Assembly: GCA_020847435.1 (NCBI GenBank)
Contig: JADLBX010000009.1
Coordinates: 1 to 64,000 of the forward strand
Direction of reading: 5' to 3'
Origin: Anaerolineales bacterium
GTDB taxonomy: Bacteria; Chloroflexota; Anaerolineae; Anaerolineales; Villigracilaceae
DNA: 64,000 nucleotides
A program made the translations under genes and the position numbers. The notes beneath the pieces were generated by a model. That model was given only the letters and a program-made list of their open reading frames with translations, had not been told where the DNA came from and made no database searches. Shown here one piece after another: positions 27,001-34,369 of this stretch (position 1 is the first letter of the stretch; every line of letters starts with the position of its first letter).

Positions 27001-27323
27001 TCTGGGTGAAGGGCGACGGCGCGATCGAAAAATTGACGCGTTCCGGCATCGCGCTTGGCGCGGCGGAGGAGGCGCGCTACGAACAGCGGATGATTCAACT
27101 GGCGAACGCCGACAGCCTCCTGTTCTACACCGATGGATTAACTGAATCGTTCAATAACGACGGGGATTTCTATGGCGATGCGCGGCTTGCTGAAGCGATC
27201 GTTGCCAACCATTGTTCCTCGGCTTCGCAACTGATGGACGTGGTGGAAAAATCCCTGCTCGATTTTGTGCAAGACATGCCGCCCGCCGACGACCTGACAA
27301 TGCTGGCAGTGAGGCGGGTGTAA
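24078..27323 (+). CDS. Multi-GAF SpoIIE/PP2C-type phosphatase (RsbU-like)
   Basis: 1081 residues. Four or five GAF-type sensor domains fill residues ~15-820, including the repeated VPLLYDGEVVGLLDIQSD and VIPLKIEGRVLGVLDVQSD modules, and a C-terminal SpoIIE phosphatase spans ~830-1080: LARQIQQTFIPDSLPQVEGW, VGGDFYDVFDLPN, ADVADKGVPAALFMAL and LFYTDGLTESFN, with the metal-binding Asp residues intact. It would dephosphorylate the STAS protein in response to signals sensed by the GAF domains. Third gene of the module; no signal peptide, so cytoplasmic. Confidence 0.92.
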   Translation: MKAASSSDWRELARLGEQLIGSPSLSAQRDQIASVVARLLKADVDLWLDENLFRLPDATGELVFSSHPDSQALTRILKSRGLLLSNQKGRKNNASRGMWAGMPLRNRATTLGAIQVARPRGPAFKKDELDLLAGLAGIVGVSLVASHRVAVESFRLNQLNLVSQVSSQIANVLDLNELAERVTKLIQQTFHYYYVAIFTLRERSSVMRFRSSAMADREGKRRAKVALEVKVGQGLIGEAAEKGERILVPDVRKDTRYRFINALPETRSEVVIPLKIEGRVLGVLDVQSDSVKAFHPNDLLVLNALADSIARAVEGARLYYDLRRHSDHLTLIADVGKSVSASLEINTLMQNVSDLIHHRFNYAHVNLFTAHPSRRMIEYRAGSGERSPRSVGFTIPLDDPQGIIPWVAREGKTVVANDVRKDKRYIPSPLPPHNTKSEICVPLLYDGEVVGLLDIQSDRYNAFATEDRVMFEAVADHIAIAIHNAALYRSEQWRRQVADSLREVAGLISADEDVDDVLEVILLELEKNLPVEISSIWLLEDDELYLAASHNIDEALLENTLFNTPEAYAAMMRVIETEGAEVRKPTDVLGATGIAAGFNQDYSALAVPLRVGDQPFGVITLAHPSPGRYGNEARTVATTFASYAAVAIENTRLYDIAQEQAYASAALLQVAQAIVSLNDLDEILDTIIRIMPILVGVGRAALYQFNSVTEKFLPSQQYGLSEEEETRFWEHSFAAGEFKFLDVCRSVNGMRACALGAARGLDAWVSADPSYEANFAHPDALLFAVPIAVKDTLYGVMLIEEAEGGLRFRARRLEIINGIAQQAALAIQNDLLQREMVVRERLETEVQLARQIQQTFIPDSLPQVEGWEFAARWRTARQVGGDFYDVFDLPNRKIGLFIADVADKGVPAALFMALTRTLVRAAVLETDSPAEALRRVNELLIPDTKQGMFVTAVYAVLDLEKNELTYVNAGHNPPLWVKGDGAIEKLTRSGIALGAAEEARYEQRMIQLANADSLLFYTDGLTESFNNDGDFYGDARLAEAIVANHCSSASQLMDVVEKSLLDFVQDMPPADDLTMLAVRRV

Positions 27324-27412
27324 GTTTTACAAAGAATTTACATCCTTGCCATACCTTCATAATCCCCAACTCCTACAATCATCGGCGTAACCTTGAAAGG
27401 AGGTTTACGACG

Positions 27413-27946
27413 ATGAAAATTATATTCAAGAGAACGGCGCTGGTGGCGTTGGTCGCGGCGCTTGGGCTGGCGAGTCTGTCGGTGTTCGGCGTATCTGCGG
27501 CAGAGGCGGAAGAACCGACTACGCCGCCGACCGGTGAAATGACGAACGAGCGGCTCGAGAAACTCTGGGCGCGCGAAGTGCGCGCCTACGAGAAATTGGG
27601 CAAGACTGAGACATTTATCAGCAAAACTCAGCAGTTGATTGACCGCGCCGCCGAGCACGGCATGGATGTGTCTGCGGTACAAGCCGCGCTGGATGCGTTT
27701 GGCGATGCCGTGGACAACGCGAAGCCGATCTACGAAAGCGCGCATGAGATTGTCAATTTGCACGCCGGGTTCGACGCAGACGGCAAAGTGACCGATGCCG
27801 AGCAGGCGCGGGCGACCGTCCGTGCGTTAGGCGAGAAGTTGAAGGAGATGAAGGAGGCGATGGGCGGCACGGGTCAAGCCTTGCGCGACGCGCTCCATGC
27901 CTTCCGTGAAGCCAATCCACGCCCGGAAAAGACGCCTGAGCCGTAA
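27413..27946 (+). CDS. Secreted helical protein, unknown function
   Basis: 177 residues from the ATG at 27413, chosen because AAAGGAGGT lies 8-10 nt upstream, a near-perfect ribosome-binding site. A clear signal peptide (ALVALVAALGLASLSVFGVSA) ends near residue 27. The mature part is almost all helical and charged, with LEKLWAREVRAYEKLGKTET, VSAVQAALDAFGDAV and a KMLKEMKEAMG-like tail; it is likely a periplasmic or extracellular helical bundle. No recognised domain. It is separated by ~90 bp from the phosphatase gene and may have its own promoter. Confidence 0.75.
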   Translation: MKIIFKRTALVALVAALGLASLSVFGVSAAEAEEPTTPPTGEMTNERLEKLWAREVRAYEKLGKTETFISKTQQLIDRAAEHGMDVSAVQAALDAFGDAVDNAKPIYESAHEIVNLHAGFDADGKVTDAEQARATVRALGEKLKEMKEAMGGTGQALRDALHAFREANPRPEKTPEP

Positions 27947-27957
27947 GAGTCCATTAG

Positions 27958-28004
27958 CCACAGAGCGCACAGAGATTCTGAGATTTTCTCTGAGCGCTCT
28001 GTGG
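27958..28004. repeat. CCACAGAG-type intergenic inverted repeat, copy 4
   Basis: Arms CCACAGAGCGCACAGAG (27958-27974) and CTCTGAGCGCTCTGTGG (27988-28004) pair at 16 of 17 positions around a 13-nt loop. This is the cleanest copy of the family, 9 bp after the secreted protein's stop. Confidence 0.7.
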
Positions 28005-28059
28005 TAGGTCAATCGCATTAGAAAATTCCGGTCTGAAAAGCCCGTCTTTTTGGTTGAGA

Positions 28060-28111
28060 ATCCACTAATCTTTTCAGGATAATTCGCGCAGATTGGCGTA
28101 GATTAGCGGAT
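28060..28111. repeat. Inverted repeat ATCCACTAATC / GATTAGCGGAT
   Basis: 11-nt arms at 28060-28070 and 28101-28111 pair at 10 of 11 positions. With copy 4 of the CCACAGAG family it fills most of the gap 27947-28153, which has no gene. Confidence 0.5.
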
Positions 28112-28153
28112 AAAAAACCTACGTGCGATAATCCTATCTCTGTGGCTGAGTCG

Positions 28154-28183
28154 TTTACACATTCCCGCAATCGGCAGTACAAT
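28154..28183 (+). promoter_or_regulatory. Promoter of the RidA gene
   Basis: TTTACA (28154-28159) and TACAAT (28178-28183) with 18-bp spacing, about 32 bp before the RidA ATG. Confidence 0.5.
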
Positions 28184-28184
28184 C

Positions 28185-28211
28185 GCCTCACAAAATAAAA
28201 ACTTGTGAGGC
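28185..28211 (+). promoter_or_regulatory. Palindrome across the RidA start site and ribosome-binding site
   Basis: GCCTCACAA (28185-28193) and TTGTGAGGC (28203-28211) are perfect 9-bp arms around a 9-nt loop. The right arm contains the TGAGG ribosome-binding sequence 5 nt before ATG at 28216. Because the predicted start site (~28190) falls inside the left arm, a DNA operator is as likely as an RNA hairpin. Confidence 0.4.
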
Positions 28212-28215
28212 AAAC

Positions 28216-28626
28216 ATGTACACATCCGAAGGAAAGAAAATCGTTATAACCGACAAAGCCCCGAAGGCGATCGGTCCGTATTCGCAAGCCATCCGCACTG
28301 AAAGCCTGGTCTTTACTGCCGGGCAGATCGGGCTCGACCCCGCCACGATGGAAATCGTCAAAGGCGGGATCGAAGCGGAGGCGCGGCAGGTGTTGACCAA
28401 CCTCAAGCATGTGCTCGAATCGGCGGACTCGGGGTTGAATTTCGTGGTCAAGACCCTCGTCTTCCTGCAAGACATGAACGATTTTGCCAAGATGAACGCG
28501 GTCTATGCCGAATTTTTCCCGGAGAACCCGCCCGCGCGCAGTACGGTGCAGGCGGCGGGCTTGCCCAAAGGCGCGCTGGTTGAGATCGAATGCGTCGCGT
28601 TGCTTTCTCCAGCTCGTGGCGACTAA
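28216..28626 (+). CDS. RidA family enamine/imine deaminase
   Basis: 136 residues, normal RidA (YjgF/YER057c/UK114) length. Signature GPYSQAIRTESLVFTAGQIG near 21-40 and PARSTVQAAGLPKGALVEIECVA near the C-terminus; the latter contains the Arg that grips the substrate carboxylate in active RidA. It hydrolyses reactive enamines such as 2-aminoacrylate made by PLP enzymes, fitting the presence of a PLP-dependent cysteine desulfhydrase-like enzyme at 38624. TGAGG lies 6 nt upstream of the ATG. Confidence 0.92.
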   Translation: MYTSEGKKIVITDKAPKAIGPYSQAIRTESLVFTAGQIGLDPATMEIVKGGIEAEARQVLTNLKHVLESADSGLNFVVKTLVFLQDMNDFAKMNAVYAEFFPENPPARSTVQAAGLPKGALVEIECVALLSPARGD

Positions 28627-28706
28627 TCTCCAGCCTCTAATCTCCAATTCTCTTTTCTGAAACGCGCCGCGCGCCCAGCGTCAATTACCATTTACCAATT
28701 ACCGCT
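28626..28706 (+). repeat. CTCCAAT / ATTACCA low-complexity intergenic run
   Basis: Between RidA and the response regulator the sequence reads as CTCTAATCTCCAATTCTC and then TTACCATTTACCAATTACC around a short GC-rich block. It belongs to the same family as 11697-11745, 34276-34366 and 38001-38055. No gene is present. Confidence 0.55.
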
Positions 28707-29393
28707 TTGAACGAACTTCTCCTCCTCGTAGACGACGAACCGTCCATCATCAAACTTGCGCGCCTGTACCTCGAGCGTGAAGGGTTCCGCATCCTTGCGG
28801 CGCGGGATGGCGAAGCCGCGCTCGATCTGGCGAACCGCGAGAAACCCGCGCTGATCGTTTTGGATGTGATGCTCCCGAAACTCGACGGTTTCGAAGTGTG
28901 CCGCCGCTTGCGCGCGGCACAGCATCCCGCCGCGATCCTCATGCTCACCGCGCGCGACGAGGACATTGACAAGATCCTCGGTCTCGAACTGGGCGCGGAC
29001 GATTACCTGACGAAGCCGTTCAACCCGCGCGAACTGGTGGCGCGCGTCAAGGCGATTCTGAGGCGCGGGGAACGCGTCGGCGAACCGCAGACAGCCTCCC
29101 CGGTGCGACTCGGCAACCTGACGGTTGACCCAGCCCGAAGGGAGGCGCGCATCGGTACTTCCAATTTGAGCCTGCGGACCCAGGAATTCGACCTGCTCCT
29201 CACCTTCCTCGAACACCGCGGACTCGTCCTCAGCCGCGAGCAGATCCTGCAAAAAGCCTGGGGCTTTGACTTTTACGGCCAGACCCGCACGGTGGACGTC
29301 CACGTGGCGCACTTGCGGAAGAAACTTGAAGCCAGCGACGTGAAAATCGAAACGGTGACGGGCATTGGCTACAAATTGGTCGTCGGGCTGTGA
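28707..29393 (+). CDS. OmpR/PhoB family response regulator
   Basis: 228 residues, start TTG (NELLLLVDDEP follows). Receiver ~1-115 with Asp9-Asp10, phospho-acceptor Asp53 in LIVLDVMLPKLDG and the conserved Lys in YLTKPFNPREL; winged-helix DNA-binding domain ~130-225 (LSLRTQEFDLLLTFLEHRG, TVDVHVAHLRKKLE, VTGIGYKLV). The likely cognate histidine kinase is the gene at 30398, but an unknown gene lies between them. No good ribosome-binding site precedes the TTG; the leader is a low-complexity repeat. Confidence 0.9.
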   Translation: MNELLLLVDDEPSIIKLARLYLEREGFRILAARDGEAALDLANREKPALIVLDVMLPKLDGFEVCRRLRAAQHPAAILMLTARDEDIDKILGLELGADDYLTKPFNPRELVARVKAILRRGERVGEPQTASPVRLGNLTVDPARREARIGTSNLSLRTQEFDLLLTFLEHRGLVLSREQILQKAWGFDFYGQTRTVDVHVAHLRKKLEASDVKIETVTGIGYKLVVGL

Positions 29394-29448
29394 CGAATCA
29401 TCATGCCATTGCAAGTTTATTCAACGTACCGTGCTGTACACTTGCCGT

Positions 29449-30360
29449 ATGGCAGAGTCTCACCCGTTAACCAAATTTTGGAAGACGATCTATTCCATTA
29501 TTCAGGAATTCTGGATGCTCACTGAGCCGGCGATCGAAGAAGCCGCCATCCGCAACGACATCCCGGTCGAGTTGTATTATTACGGCGAACTGGGGCTGGA
29601 CACATTTTCGCTGGAAAACTTCAAAAAGCGCGATCCGTTCTCGAACCCCGAACAATTCGAAAAATTATTCGCCCGGCTGGACGTCAAAGGCTGGATCGAA
29701 CCCAAGCGCGAGGCAGGTTATACCGTGACCGAGATGGCGCGGGCGGGCGTGAAATATATCCTCATGTCGGGCGACGCGAAGTTGCCCCCCGACGAGGCGT
29801 TGTTCGGAATTGACCTGGAACGGCTCAAATCGCTGGTCAAACGGATCGTGCTCGCGAACGACAAGGCGCCTGAGCCGCCTGAAAAATGGGCGATCCGTAA
29901 ACGCTTCCGCGTGGCGGATAAAAACAGCCCAACGCTGGTGAAGCTCCGCGAGTATTTGATGGATCTGTTCGCCTATCGCGACGATTCGCATCTTGCCGCG
30001 GCGCGTCCGTATTTCAACGACGCGGGGATCGTCTGGCTGGCGCTGGGCGCGGCGTGGGAGGCGGACACGGTCGCCGCCGAGCGGCTCGCCCAAGCGCTGA
30101 CCTTCCGCGGCTACGAAGTCGGCGATTATGAGATCGCCCTCCAAGCCGGGCGGGAGATCGGCTGGTTGGAAGCGGCCGACGCGCCGGACGAGTTTCGCAT
30201 CACCCCGGCGGGAAAAGAGTTGCGCGAAAAAGTGGAAGCCCAGACCGATGATTATTTTTACGCGACGTGGTCCGCGCTGACGCACGAGGAACTCGACGAG
30301 TTGTCCGATCTGCTGACTGCACTGCGCGAAGGTTTACGGGAAATCCGAAAGAAAAGCTAG
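29449..30360 (+). CDS. Winged-helix-containing protein, unknown function (SCO6745-like)
   Basis: 303 residues from the ATG at 29449; a longer frame from 29365 overlaps the regulator gene and is less likely. Two similar halves are visible, each ending in a winged-helix-like segment (WIEPKREAGYTVTEMARAG near 75-95, and IGWLEAADAPDEFRITPAG near 230-250). The SCO6745/HTH-duplicated family binds unknown ligands in actinobacteria and Chloroflexota. It sits between a response regulator and its probable kinase, all on one strand, and may be part of the same operon. Confidence 0.7.
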   Translation: MAESHPLTKFWKTIYSIIQEFWMLTEPAIEEAAIRNDIPVELYYYGELGLDTFSLENFKKRDPFSNPEQFEKLFARLDVKGWIEPKREAGYTVTEMARAGVKYILMSGDAKLPPDEALFGIDLERLKSLVKRIVLANDKAPEPPEKWAIRKRFRVADKNSPTLVKLREYLMDLFAYRDDSHLAAARPYFNDAGIVWLALGAAWEADTVAAERLAQALTFRGYEVGDYEIALQAGREIGWLEAADAPDEFRITPAGKELREKVEAQTDDYFYATWSALTHEELDELSDLLTALREGLREIRKKS

Positions 30361-30397
30361 CGGCGGAACTCAACCCTGCCCCCTGCATTCAAAGCGT

Positions 30398-31768
30398 ATG
30401 TTTACCTCCCTCCGTTCCCGTTTGTGGCTGAGTTATGTCGCGGTGATCACAATTGCGCTCGGCGTTGTCATCGTCGTTTTATTTATTTTCCTGATCCGCA
30501 ACCCCGTTCTCTATCGTGAAACGATCCAGCGCCTGCGTTACGCGCAAACCCAGATCGCCGAAAAGACGCGCAACCCGCTTTCAGAATCCGCAACCCTTCA
30601 GCGGATCGCAGAGGCGAACAATGCGCGGATTTTGATCTTCGATTCTGCGCGCGAGTTGACGTTTGACTCTAACCCTGAACAGCCTCTCATCCCGTTCCCG
30701 CGGAAGACGGCGTTGGACCGAACGTCGCAGTTTGCCACCGACGCGGCAGGGGGAGTGTGGTTGCAAGCCATCACGCGCCAGCCAAACGGGAACGTGGTGG
30801 TCGTTGCCGCGCCGCGCCCGTCGGTGCGGCTGTTGAACGTCTTTGCCGACGAATTGCTGTCTCCGATTCTTCAAGGAGGTTTGATCGCTTTTTTGCTTTC
30901 GCTGATTCTGGCGTTCCTCATTTCGCGTTGGGTGGCGGACCCGTTGCAAAATGTGATCGTTGCCGCGCGAAATTTTCCTGCGGATGCGGAACCCGTCCCG
31001 CCGCAGGGTCCGCGCGAAGTGCAGGAGTTGACCAGCGCGTTCAATTCGATGGTTCAGCGGGTGGATAACAGCCAGAGATCACAGCGCGATTTCGTGGCGA
31101 ACGTGTCGCACGAGTTGAAGACGCCGCTCACGTCAATCCAAGGGTTTGCCCAAGCCCTGCTCGATTCGACCGCCGATACGCCCGAGGCGCGCAAACAAGC
31201 CGCGCAAATTATTTATGATGAAGCGGGGCGGATGCACCGGCTGGCGCTCGACCTGCTCGATCTCGCGAAATTGGAAGGCGGCTCTGCCGACCTGCACATG
31301 GCGTTTGTGGATGTGCGCGCGCTGTTGCAAACTGTGGTTGAGAAATTTTCCTTGCGGGCGCAACAGGCAAATATCGCGTTGCAGGCGCAGATCCCCGAGC
31401 ATTTGCCTGTATTGCGCGGCGACGGCGACAGGCTGGCGCAGGTGTTTATCAATTTGGTGGATAACGCGTTGAAGTTCACGCCCGCGCCTGGGCAGGTTGC
31501 CTTGTCCGCAAGGTTGGCTGGGGGGTGGGTGGAGGTCGAGGTGACCGATTCAGGCGTCGGTGTCGGAAGCGAAGCGTTGCCGCGTCTGTTCGATCGCTTT
31601 TATCAGGTGGATCCAGCGCGGGCGCGGGACGAACATCAAGGATCGGGTTTGGGGCTGGCGATTGCGCAGGAGATCGTCCATGCTCACGGTGGTAAAATTG
31701 GCGTCCAAAGTTCGGTGGGGCATGGGACGACGTTTACCGTTCGCTTGCCGGTTGCGCGAACCGCGTAG
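30398..31768 (+). CDS. Sensor histidine kinase (EnvZ/PhoR type)
   Basis: 456 residues. Membrane helices near 10-33 and 160-185 flank an extracytoplasmic sensor region. HAMP follows (WVADPLQNVIVAARNF), then HisKA with phospho-acceptor His238 in VANVSHELKTPLTSIQG, and HATPase with NLVDNALKFTP, VTDSGVGV and QGSGLGLAIAQEI. It probably phosphorylates the OmpR-type regulator at 28707. No C-terminal receiver is present. The ligand of the sensor is unknown. Confidence 0.92.
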   Translation: MFTSLRSRLWLSYVAVITIALGVVIVVLFIFLIRNPVLYRETIQRLRYAQTQIAEKTRNPLSESATLQRIAEANNARILIFDSARELTFDSNPEQPLIPFPRKTALDRTSQFATDAAGGVWLQAITRQPNGNVVVVAAPRPSVRLLNVFADELLSPILQGGLIAFLLSLILAFLISRWVADPLQNVIVAARNFPADAEPVPPQGPREVQELTSAFNSMVQRVDNSQRSQRDFVANVSHELKTPLTSIQGFAQALLDSTADTPEARKQAAQIIYDEAGRMHRLALDLLDLAKLEGGSADLHMAFVDVRALLQTVVEKFSLRAQQANIALQAQIPEHLPVLRGDGDRLAQVFINLVDNALKFTPAPGQVALSARLAGGWVEVEVTDSGVGVGSEALPRLFDRFYQVDPARARDEHQGSGLGLAIAQEIVHAHGGKIGVQSSVGHGTTFTVRLPVARTA

Positions 31769-31806
31769 CCGTTGCCTCCGCGCCCAAGTTTAACCGTGCG
31801 GTGAAT

Positions 31807-32808
31807 ATGATCAAAGTTTCTGTGATCGTCCCTTGTTATAACGAAGAACCGACCATTCGGCTGTTGCTGGAGGCATTGTGGGGGCAGACCTTTCCGCGCG
31901 CCGAGATGGAAGTTGTGATTTCGGATGGGATGTCTACAGACGGTACGCGGGCTGAGATTGCCGAGTTTCAGAAGAAACATCGCGGCCTGAAAGTGACAGT
32001 GGTGGACAACATGCGGCAGACCATCCCTTCGGCAGTGAACCGCGCGATTGAAGCCGCGCGTGGCAAAATCATCGTGCGGCTCGACGCGCATTCGAAGCCG
32101 TATCCCGAGTATGTGGAAAACTGTGTGAAGGCGCTCGAGGCGCGGCACGGCGATAACGTGGGCGGCGTGTGGGAAATTCAGGCGGGCGCGAAAACGTGGA
32201 TCGCCGAATCGATCGCGGTGGCCGCGGCGCATCCGCTTGGCGTGGGCGACGCGTTGTATCGTCACGCGAAGCAAGCCGCGGAGGTGGACACAGTCCCATT
32301 CGGCGCGTTCAAGCGGACATTGATCAACCAGGTGGGACCGTTCGACGAATCATTGCTGACGAACGAAGACTATGAGTTCAACGCGCGGGTGCGGAAGGCG
32401 GGTGGTAGAATCTGGCTCGACCCGTCCATTCGTTCAATTTATTTTGCGCGCGCCACTTTGTTGGAACTGGCGCGCCAATATTGGCGTTATGGATATTGGA
32501 AGTGGCGCATGTTACGCAGATATCCGAATACTCTTCGCTGGAGGCAGGCTCTGCCGCCGTTGTTTGTCTTGAGTTTGGTGGGGCTGTTTCTGGGTTCGCT
32601 GGTCTTCCCATTTACAAAATTCATCCTGCTCTTTGAATTGCTGGTCTATTTTTTTGTATGTCTTGTGGCGGGCATTCACGCCCGCTTTCGATTCAACAGG
32701 TCTCTTGTGAGTCTGGGTTTACCGCTGGCAATCCCGGTGATGCACATTGCGTGGGGGAGCGGCTTCTTATGGAGCCTGTTGACTTCCGGTTATCGTAAGC
32801 ATGGCTGA
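31807..32808 (+). CDS. Family 2 glycosyltransferase, membrane-anchored
   Basis: 333 residues from ATG 31807; a GTG six bases upstream is an alternative. GT-A motifs: VSVIVPCYNEEPTIRLLLEA at the start, VISDGMSTDGT, the sugar-binding loop KIIVRLDAHSKPYPEYVE with DAH in place of a strict DxD, and a GPFDESLLTNEDYEF segment near 185. Three C-terminal membrane helices follow. It overlaps the next gene by 8 bp and opens a surface-polysaccharide block, so it probably extends a lipid-linked glycan at the inner membrane face. Confidence 0.85.
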   Translation: MIKVSVIVPCYNEEPTIRLLLEALWGQTFPRAEMEVVISDGMSTDGTRAEIAEFQKKHRGLKVTVVDNMRQTIPSAVNRAIEAARGKIIVRLDAHSKPYPEYVENCVKALEARHGDNVGGVWEIQAGAKTWIAESIAVAAAHPLGVGDALYRHAKQAAEVDTVPFGAFKRTLINQVGPFDESLLTNEDYEFNARVRKAGGRIWLDPSIRSIYFARATLLELARQYWRYGYWKWRMLRRYPNTLRWRQALPPLFVLSLVGLFLGSLVFPFTKFILLFELLVYFFVCLVAGIHARFRFNRSLVSLGLPLAIPVMHIAWGSGFLWSLLTSGYRKHG

Positions 32809-34270
32809 GAATATCCGCACTACGCCTCTGCGTTTGCGGCCCAGCGAGCATCGCAGTCTCCTGTTTATCGGCGATCTCGCGCTGTCGCTGGCATCTGTGT
32901 TTGCCGCGTTGTATACATGGCGCGAATACAACTTCACAGTGCAGTTGGCGGCGTTGATCGCAGACGGTATCCCGCCGACGCGGGCGGAGTTGATCGTGCA
33001 AAACCAAGTGCGGATCGTGGTGCCGCTGTGGTTCTATTTATTGCCGATCCTGTGGATGCTGTTGCTGGTTGAGTTGTACGAGCCGTACATCGCAGGTAGT
33101 GGAAGACGGACGACGCGCGGGGTGGCGGTCGCCGCGTTCATCGGCTTGGCGTTGTACTCGTTCATTTTCGTCTTTACCCAGGACCCGACCAACCTGCCGC
33201 GCGTCGGCGTCGGCGCGTTCCTGCTGTTCGCTTCGCTCCTGACGTTGGGCTGGCGCATGATCTTCATCCGCATCTACAAGCGGACGGGGCAACTGCGCCG
33301 CGTGCTGGTCATCGGCGCGGGGAAAGCGGGGCAGACGCTGGCTGAACTATACGGATCGTTGGCGGCGCGCTCCTTCAATTTTGTCGGTTTTGTGGACGAT
33401 GATAAGCAGAAACTCAAAAAGACCTATCACGGTTTCAAGGTCCTCGGCACAAGCGACCGATTGCTCGCGTTGATTGACGAACACCGCGTCACCGACCTGG
33501 TGGTGGCGATCAACGGCGAGATCGAAGGCGCGACGTTCCAAACCATTTTGGACGCGCAGGAAAAAGGCGTCGAAGTGACGCGGATGCCGATTCTCTACGA
33601 AGAGATGACGGGCAGACTTCCCATCCATCACCTCGAATCGGATTGGATCATCCGCTCGTTCGTGGACGAGGTGCGCGTGAGCGGGTTTTATGAACTCGCC
33701 AAACGGACGCTCGATTTCTTCGGCGGTTTGATCGGCATGATCGTGTTGGTCTTGTTATCTCCGTTGATATCGCTCGTCATCCTGCTCGATAGCGGACTGC
33801 CGATCCTGTATACGCAGACGCGGCTCGGCAAAGGCGGCAGGAAGTTTGTCATTTATAAATTCCGCACGATGAAGCAAAACGCCGAACAGGACGGCGAAGC
33901 AAGATTAGCCGAGAAGAACGATCCGCGCGTGACGCGGGTCGGCGATTTTTTGCGAAAGACACGGCTCGACGAATTCCCACAATTCTGGAACGTCTTGCGC
34001 GGCGACATGAGTCTCGTCGGTCCACGCGCCGAGCGACCCGAACTCGTCGCCGCGTTTCAAAAGCAAGTTCCGTTTTATCGAGCGCGTTTGCTTGTCAAGC
34101 CTGGCGTTTCGGGTTGGGCGCAAATTAACTACGGTTACTATGCCAGCATAACGGAAATGGCTGTCAAACTCGAATACGACCTGTACTACATCAAACATCG
34201 CACCCTCGCCATGGACTTTCAAATCATCCTCCGTACCATCGGCACCATGCTCCGCCGCACGGGAAGATAA
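32801..34270 (+). CDS. Polyprenyl-phosphate sugar-1-phosphate transferase (WbaP/WcaJ type)
   Basis: 489 residues. Four N-terminal membrane helices and a CoA-binding-like Rossmann insert (VLVIGAGKAGQTLAELYG near 168-185) are followed by the catalytic bacterial sugar-transferase domain: TRLGKGGRKFVIYKFRTMKQ, RVGDFLRKTRLDEFPQFWNV, LRGDMSLVGPRAERPELV and KPGVSGWAQINYG. It transfers a sugar phosphate to undecaprenyl phosphate to start exopolysaccharide repeat-unit synthesis. It is the second gene of the polysaccharide block and probably the committing step. Confidence 0.92.
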   Translation: MAENIRTTPLRLRPSEHRSLLFIGDLALSLASVFAALYTWREYNFTVQLAALIADGIPPTRAELIVQNQVRIVVPLWFYLLPILWMLLLVELYEPYIAGSGRRTTRGVAVAAFIGLALYSFIFVFTQDPTNLPRVGVGAFLLFASLLTLGWRMIFIRIYKRTGQLRRVLVIGAGKAGQTLAELYGSLAARSFNFVGFVDDDKQKLKKTYHGFKVLGTSDRLLALIDEHRVTDLVVAINGEIEGATFQTILDAQEKGVEVTRMPILYEEMTGRLPIHHLESDWIIRSFVDEVRVSGFYELAKRTLDFFGGLIGMIVLVLLSPLISLVILLDSGLPILYTQTRLGKGGRKFVIYKFRTMKQNAEQDGEARLAEKNDPRVTRVGDFLRKTRLDEFPQFWNVLRGDMSLVGPRAERPELVAAFQKQVPFYRARLLVKPGVSGWAQINYGYYASITEMAVKLEYDLYYIKHRTLAMDFQIILRTIGTMLRRTGR

Positions 34271-34275
34271 CTCCT

Positions 34276-34366
34276 AAATCTCCAATCTCCAATCTCCAAT
34301 CTCCAATTCTCCAATTTTCCAATTCTCTCTCTTTCACCAATTACTACTTACTAATTACTCACTCCC
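34276..34366 (+). repeat. Tandem TCTCCAAT run with ATTACT tail
   Basis: Four or five near-identical TCTCCAAT units follow the sugar-transferase stop, then variants and a CACCAATTACTACTTACTA segment, all pyrimidine-rich. It fills the 99-bp gap before the dehydratase gene and is the clearest intergenic member of the family also found in two genes (11697, 38001). Confidence 0.7.
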
Positions 34367-34369
34367 CCC

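Noticed and set aside
34276-34366. TCTCCAAT tandem run considered as a CRISPR-like array
   Set aside because: Units are 7-8 bp without unique spacers and no cas genes are present.
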